Shown here in pieces: positions 61,579-64,000 of a stretch of DNA of 64,000 nucleotides. Below the pieces are notes generated by a model. That model ran no database searches. It was given only the letters and a program-made list of their open reading frames with translations, and had not been told where the DNA came from. The DNA is taken from positions 1 through 64,000 of the forward strand of contig CP065000.1 of the NCBI GenBank assembly GCA_016700075.1. Reading direction: 5' to 3'. The translations under genes and the position numbers were made by a program. Each line of letters starts with the position of its first letter. The stretch's first letter is position 1. Origin of the DNA: Acidobacteriota bacterium. GTDB taxonomy: Bacteria > Acidobacteriota > Blastocatellia > Pyrinomonadales > Pyrinomonadaceae.

Positions 61579-63000
61579 ATGGGAAAGATTGTAAAGTTTT
61601 GTAACCCCTGTGAGGAAAGTTTCGCCGAAAAGTTCGCGTTTTGTCCGAACTGCGGTGCAGGTTTGCAGGCCTTTGAGATGAACCCGGTGGCCGCACAAGA
61701 GGCGGAAACGCCTGCCCCACCCGCCACGCCGGAGGTTCCGGAAACGGTCCCGGCAGGCTCGGCAGCCGAGGAGATCTCTGTTGCCGCCGAGACCTTTGAT
61801 GATGAATCGGCAGCAAAAGAAGAAGAATTGATGGCGGCCGCATTCGCTTCGGAAGAAGATGAAGCGGTTCTCGAAGATCTTGATAATGTTCATGAATCCC
61901 CGGTAACTTTCGACTCCGAGGACGTCTTTGCGGCCAATGACGAAATTCAAGAGATAGAAGTTGAAGGGCCATCCGACGTCGAAAACGTTGCAGAATCACC
62001 GATCCCCGAATTTGTTGACAGTCCGATCGACTATCCGACATTCGAGGATGAAAGGCATTCAGACAATAGTACGGTACTTGCCTCAAATGACGTTTTTCAT
62101 GTAACGGTGATCGAGGACAAGAACACAGGCCAACGCAACTCGCTGATGATGGGTGCGTTCATGCTGGTTACGTTCACCGTGATCTCCGGCCTCGTCTATA
62201 ACATTTTTAGCAAGGATCTCGAGGTTGGCTCGATCAATGACGATATCTTTAACGCGGTTTTGGTAGAAGATGTGCCCATGACCGTTGAGGAAGAGCAGCA
62301 GAAGCTTAGAGATAAGAAGGATGCCGGCGGCGGCGGCGGCGGCGGACGCGACGAAAAGGAAGAAACGACCCGAGGTGACCTCGCTGACCAGTCGCCCAAT
62401 CCGACAAGGCCTCCGGACGCAAAGGTTTTCCGCAGTGATAACTTTGAGCTCAAAATGCCTCCTCCGCAGACGGAAGGCAACAGAACATTCGAAAAGAAAT
62501 ATGACCGCTGGGGTGACCCGAACGGCCGGTTTGAGAGTTTCTCCAACGGAACAGGCACAGGCGGCGGACAAGGCTCGGGCACCGGAACAGGACAGGGAAG
62601 CGGCCGCGGAACTGGAACGGGTTCGGGGGACGGTTCCGGCAGCGGCAGCGGGCTCGGTTCAGGAAACGGCAGCGGAACCGGCCGAGGTAACCAAGGCGAT
62701 GACGATGGTCCACCGCCGCGTCCCGTAGGCGTTACTCAGCCATTGAAGATATTGTCGAAGCCGCGTCCCGGATACACTGACGCTGCTCGCCAGAACAACG
62801 TTCAGGGCACCGTGATCCTTCGTGTTACGTTCTTGGGGTCGGGACAGGTAGGCAGTATCAGCGCGGTCAAAGGTTTGCCGTATGGCCTTACCGAACAAGC
62901 TATCGCCGCCGCAAGACGTATGACCTTTGAACCGGCAAAACGGGATGGCATTGGCCAATCCGTAACTCGACAGGTCGAGTACACTTTCTCGATCTATTGA
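61579..63000 (+). CDS. Zinc-ribbon / membrane / glycine-rich / TonB C-terminal protein
   Basis: 473 residues from ATG 61579 (MGKIVKFCNPC). Order: N-terminal zinc ribbon (Cys8, Cys11, Cys22, Cys25), a long acidic disordered region (about 40-175), one membrane helix (LMMGAFMLVTFTVISGLVYNIF, about 188-209), and a periplasmic linker with a poly-Gly run and a Gly/Ser/Thr-rich stretch (about 320-375). The C-terminal TonB domain (about 388-473) has PRPGYTDAARQNNVQGTVIL and ending residues VTRQVEYTFSIY. It probably transmits energy or signals to outer-membrane receptors. The cytoplasmic zinc ribbon is unusual for TonB. Confidence 0.85.
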   Translation: MGKIVKFCNPCEESFAEKFAFCPNCGAGLQAFEMNPVAAQEAETPAPPATPEVPETVPAGSAAEEISVAAETFDDESAAKEEELMAAAFASEEDEAVLEDLDNVHESPVTFDSEDVFAANDEIQEIEVEGPSDVENVAESPIPEFVDSPIDYPTFEDERHSDNSTVLASNDVFHVTVIEDKNTGQRNSLMMGAFMLVTFTVISGLVYNIFSKDLEVGSINDDIFNAVLVEDVPMTVEEEQQKLRDKKDAGGGGGGGRDEKEETTRGDLADQSPNPTRPPDAKVFRSDNFELKMPPPQTEGNRTFEKKYDRWGDPNGRFESFSNGTGTGGGQGSGTGTGQGSGRGTGTGSGDGSGSGSGLGSGNGSGTGRGNQGDDDGPPPRPVGVTQPLKILSKPRPGYTDAARQNNVQGTVILRVTFLGSGQVGSISAVKGLPYGLTEQAIAAARRMTFEPAKRDGIGQSVTRQVEYTFSIY

Positions 63001-63022
63001 TCTCCTGAAATTTCGAAATTTG

Positions 63023-63052
63023 AAAAGGCTGCCCGATAAGGTAGCCTTTTTT
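63023..63052. terminator. Bidirectional terminator between convergent genes
   Basis: The stem AAAAGGCTGCC/GGTAGCCTTTT, with a 6-base loop, has six T residues on the plus side and A residues that give a T-run on the minus side. It lies between the TonB gene and the convergent zinc-ribbon gene and can serve both. Confidence 0.8.
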
Positions 63053-63327
63053 CATATGAAAACTACGGTTTGTGACGAGGGTATGTCAAATCGCTTTCTG
63101 CAACGCATATTCTTACAGGCTAATACATCGTCGATCCTAACCATGTAATCACGCGATTTTTCAATGCGGCTGCGGTCCTCGCGGTTCATATTCCTGGGCA
63201 GGTTTCTCTTTTTTGTTCGCCGCAGCCATCTGACGTCGTATTCATTCGACTCGCGGCAATGCGGACAAGAGAATGCCGCTCGCTTGTTCTCCTGTTTCTC
63301 GTCGAATATGTCGCGTTCTTGCAGCAT
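63052..63327 (-). CDS. Small zinc-ribbon protein, unknown
   Basis: 91 residues from ATG 63327 (MLQERDIFDE), whose A overlaps the TAA stop of the DUF971 gene (TAATG). A longer frame to 63342 exists. There are two CxxC-type pairs, CPHC near residue 21 and CKNMRC near 71, on either side of a very basic helix (RRTKKRNLPRNMNREDRSRIEKSRD). No family recognised. It is translationally coupled to the DUF971 gene. Confidence 0.6.
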   Translation of the reverse strand: MLQERDIFDEKQENKRAAFSCPHCRESNEYDVRWLRRTKKRNLPRNMNREDRSRIEKSRDYMVRIDDVLACKNMRCRKRFDIPSSQTVVFI

Positions 63328-63614
63328 TATATTAGCTCCCAAAGGTAGTTGAATGAAAAGATGCCTGTATCGTGGCCGTCGGAAAAATGAAAATTCAGTG
63401 CGTATCGGCCGACCATAGAGATCGAGTTGAAATTGATATCGTCCGGTATCGAACTTTCGTCAAGCATCTTCTCGCCCGTCCATTCATTGACACATCCCGC
63501 GCACGGGCAAGACCGCCGAAGCCGCGGCGCCGCATAACGCGTCTCACGCCCGTCCGACCATTCAATCGATATCTCGGATTCGTTTTCTTCGATTATTTTA
63601 ACGGGTTCGATCAT
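63327..63614 (-). CDS. DUF971 family protein
   Basis: 95 residues matching DUF971 (the N-terminal-like domain of gamma-butyrobetaine hydroxylases): ISIEWSDGRETRYAAPRLRRSCPCAGCVNEWTG, INFNSISMVGRYALNFHFSDGHDTGIFSFNYL. The CPCAGC pair may bind iron or zinc. DUF971 proteins are often linked to iron-sulfur cluster carriers. It overlaps the upstream membrane-protein gene by 4 bases. Confidence 0.88.
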   Translation of the reverse strand: MIEPVKIIEENESEISIEWSDGRETRYAAPRLRRSCPCAGCVNEWTGEKMLDESSIPDDINFNSISMVGRYALNFHFSDGHDTGIFSFNYLWELI

Positions 63615-63994
63615 CTTCCAAATGACGCGGCGCTTTCGGCGAGTTGCTGAGTTTCAAGCGGAAATACTTTTCTGTAAGCGACGGCCGTCGCTGCCATTAT
63701 CAGCGGCAAAACGAGATAAATGCCGACACACAGCATCAAATAGCCGAGTATCGATAAGCCGAATGCCACCGCTATCAATCCCGTGATGCCGCCTAAATTT
63801 TGCCAGCTAGCACGCGAGCTAAGCCGCATAGCCTGCATTGCAGACATTTTGCGTTCTGCGATCAGCGGATACGCAAAGATCAGCAGCGAGTGAAGTCCGA
63901 CCATGATGATGCCAAGCACGAGTTCCACCGCGATCAAGATACCAAGGAAAACCAAAAGTTCTTCCTGGCTCATTCGCTCGCCGGCAAGTGCCAT
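63611..63994 (-). CDS. Integral membrane protein, probably incomplete at window edge
   Basis: 127 residues from the only in-frame ATG, but the frame is still open to the window edge, so this may be the C-terminal part of a larger protein. There are three hydrophobic helices (LLVFLGILIAVELVLGIIMVG, LIAVAFGLSILGYLMLC, YLVLPLIMAATAVAY), and KMSAMQAMRLSSRASWQNLG lies between the first two. This loop-helix arrangement occurs in proteins of the YciC/DUF975-like group; I cannot confirm the family. Confidence 0.55.
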   Translation of the reverse strand: MALAGERMSQEELLVFLGILIAVELVLGIIMVGLHSLLIFAYPLIAERKMSAMQAMRLSSRASWQNLGGITGLIAVAFGLSILGYLMLCVGIYLVLPLIMAATAVAYRKVFPLETQQLAESAASFGR

Positions 63995-64000
63995 TACTAC

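Overview
The window holds two parts. Positions 1 to about 52,631 are the right-hand part of an integrative conjugative element (ICE). Positions 52,632 to 64,000 are ordinary chromosome. The boundary is a 50-base 3' fragment of a tRNA-Lys gene ending in an encoded CCA. A tyrosine integrase and four direct repeats lie just inside it, and the tRNA's terminator hairpin lies just outside. The chromosomal genes fit Acidobacteriota, perhaps the Blastocatellia: a VWFA protein of the type common in that phylum, and a zinc-ribbon/Gly-rich/TonB fusion. This placement is an inference from gene style, not a phylogeny.

Layout of the element. (a) 1-11,434: a VirB-type type IV secretion system in two divergent blocks. 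The minus block is virB1, virB8, virB9 and a virB10 broken by three one-base homopolymer shifts; the plus block is virB2-virB6. VirB11, VirD4 and a relaxase are not in the window and are expected to the left. (b) 11,660-14,984: an AAA+ ATPase and subtilisin-like protease pair of the ietAS defence type. (c) 15,051-23,158: DNA-handling genes (SRAP, a DUF3854 Toprim-like protein, an adenine methylase, a 1,114-residue strawberry-notch-type helicase). (d) 23,327-25,131: an orphan sigma-54 activator whose terminator carries an ORF-less class C group II intron. (e) 25,184-30,756: a PRTRC cassette (ubiquitin-like, E2-like, JAB and E1/ThiF-like proteins) with an ERF annealing protein inside it, then DUF2958. 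(f) 30,817-36,778: a coiled-coil protein, a WGR-like protein, a Ycf46-like AAA protein with altered Walker motifs, DUF1257 (Ycf35-like), DUF2997, a radical SAM protein and a five-repeat DNA-binding protein.

(g) 36,837-51,244 is a defence island. An AbiEi/AbiEii pair is divergent from a tight seven-gene operon: SNF2-like helicase, 65-residue protein, SMC/Rad50-like ATPase, type III-like methylase, type III-like Res subunit, HNH nuclease fused to an APAZ-like domain, and a short, probably non-catalytic Argonaute. The HNH-APAZ/Argonaute pair, co-transcribed with a restriction-modification-like module, is the strongest candidate for a novel or little-described system here.

The chromosomal part holds the VWFA protein, an operon of two oligopeptide ABC permeases with 5-oxoprolinase pxpB-pxpC-pxpA and an NRAMP-fold transporter, menG with an M16-like protein lacking the zinc motif, the TonB fusion protein, and a short operon ending in DUF971 and zinc-ribbon proteins.

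Limits: all family calls were made by reading motifs, with no database search. Four frameshifts, all in homopolymers, leave open whether virB10 and the small membrane gene at 22,673 are decayed or mis-sequenced.
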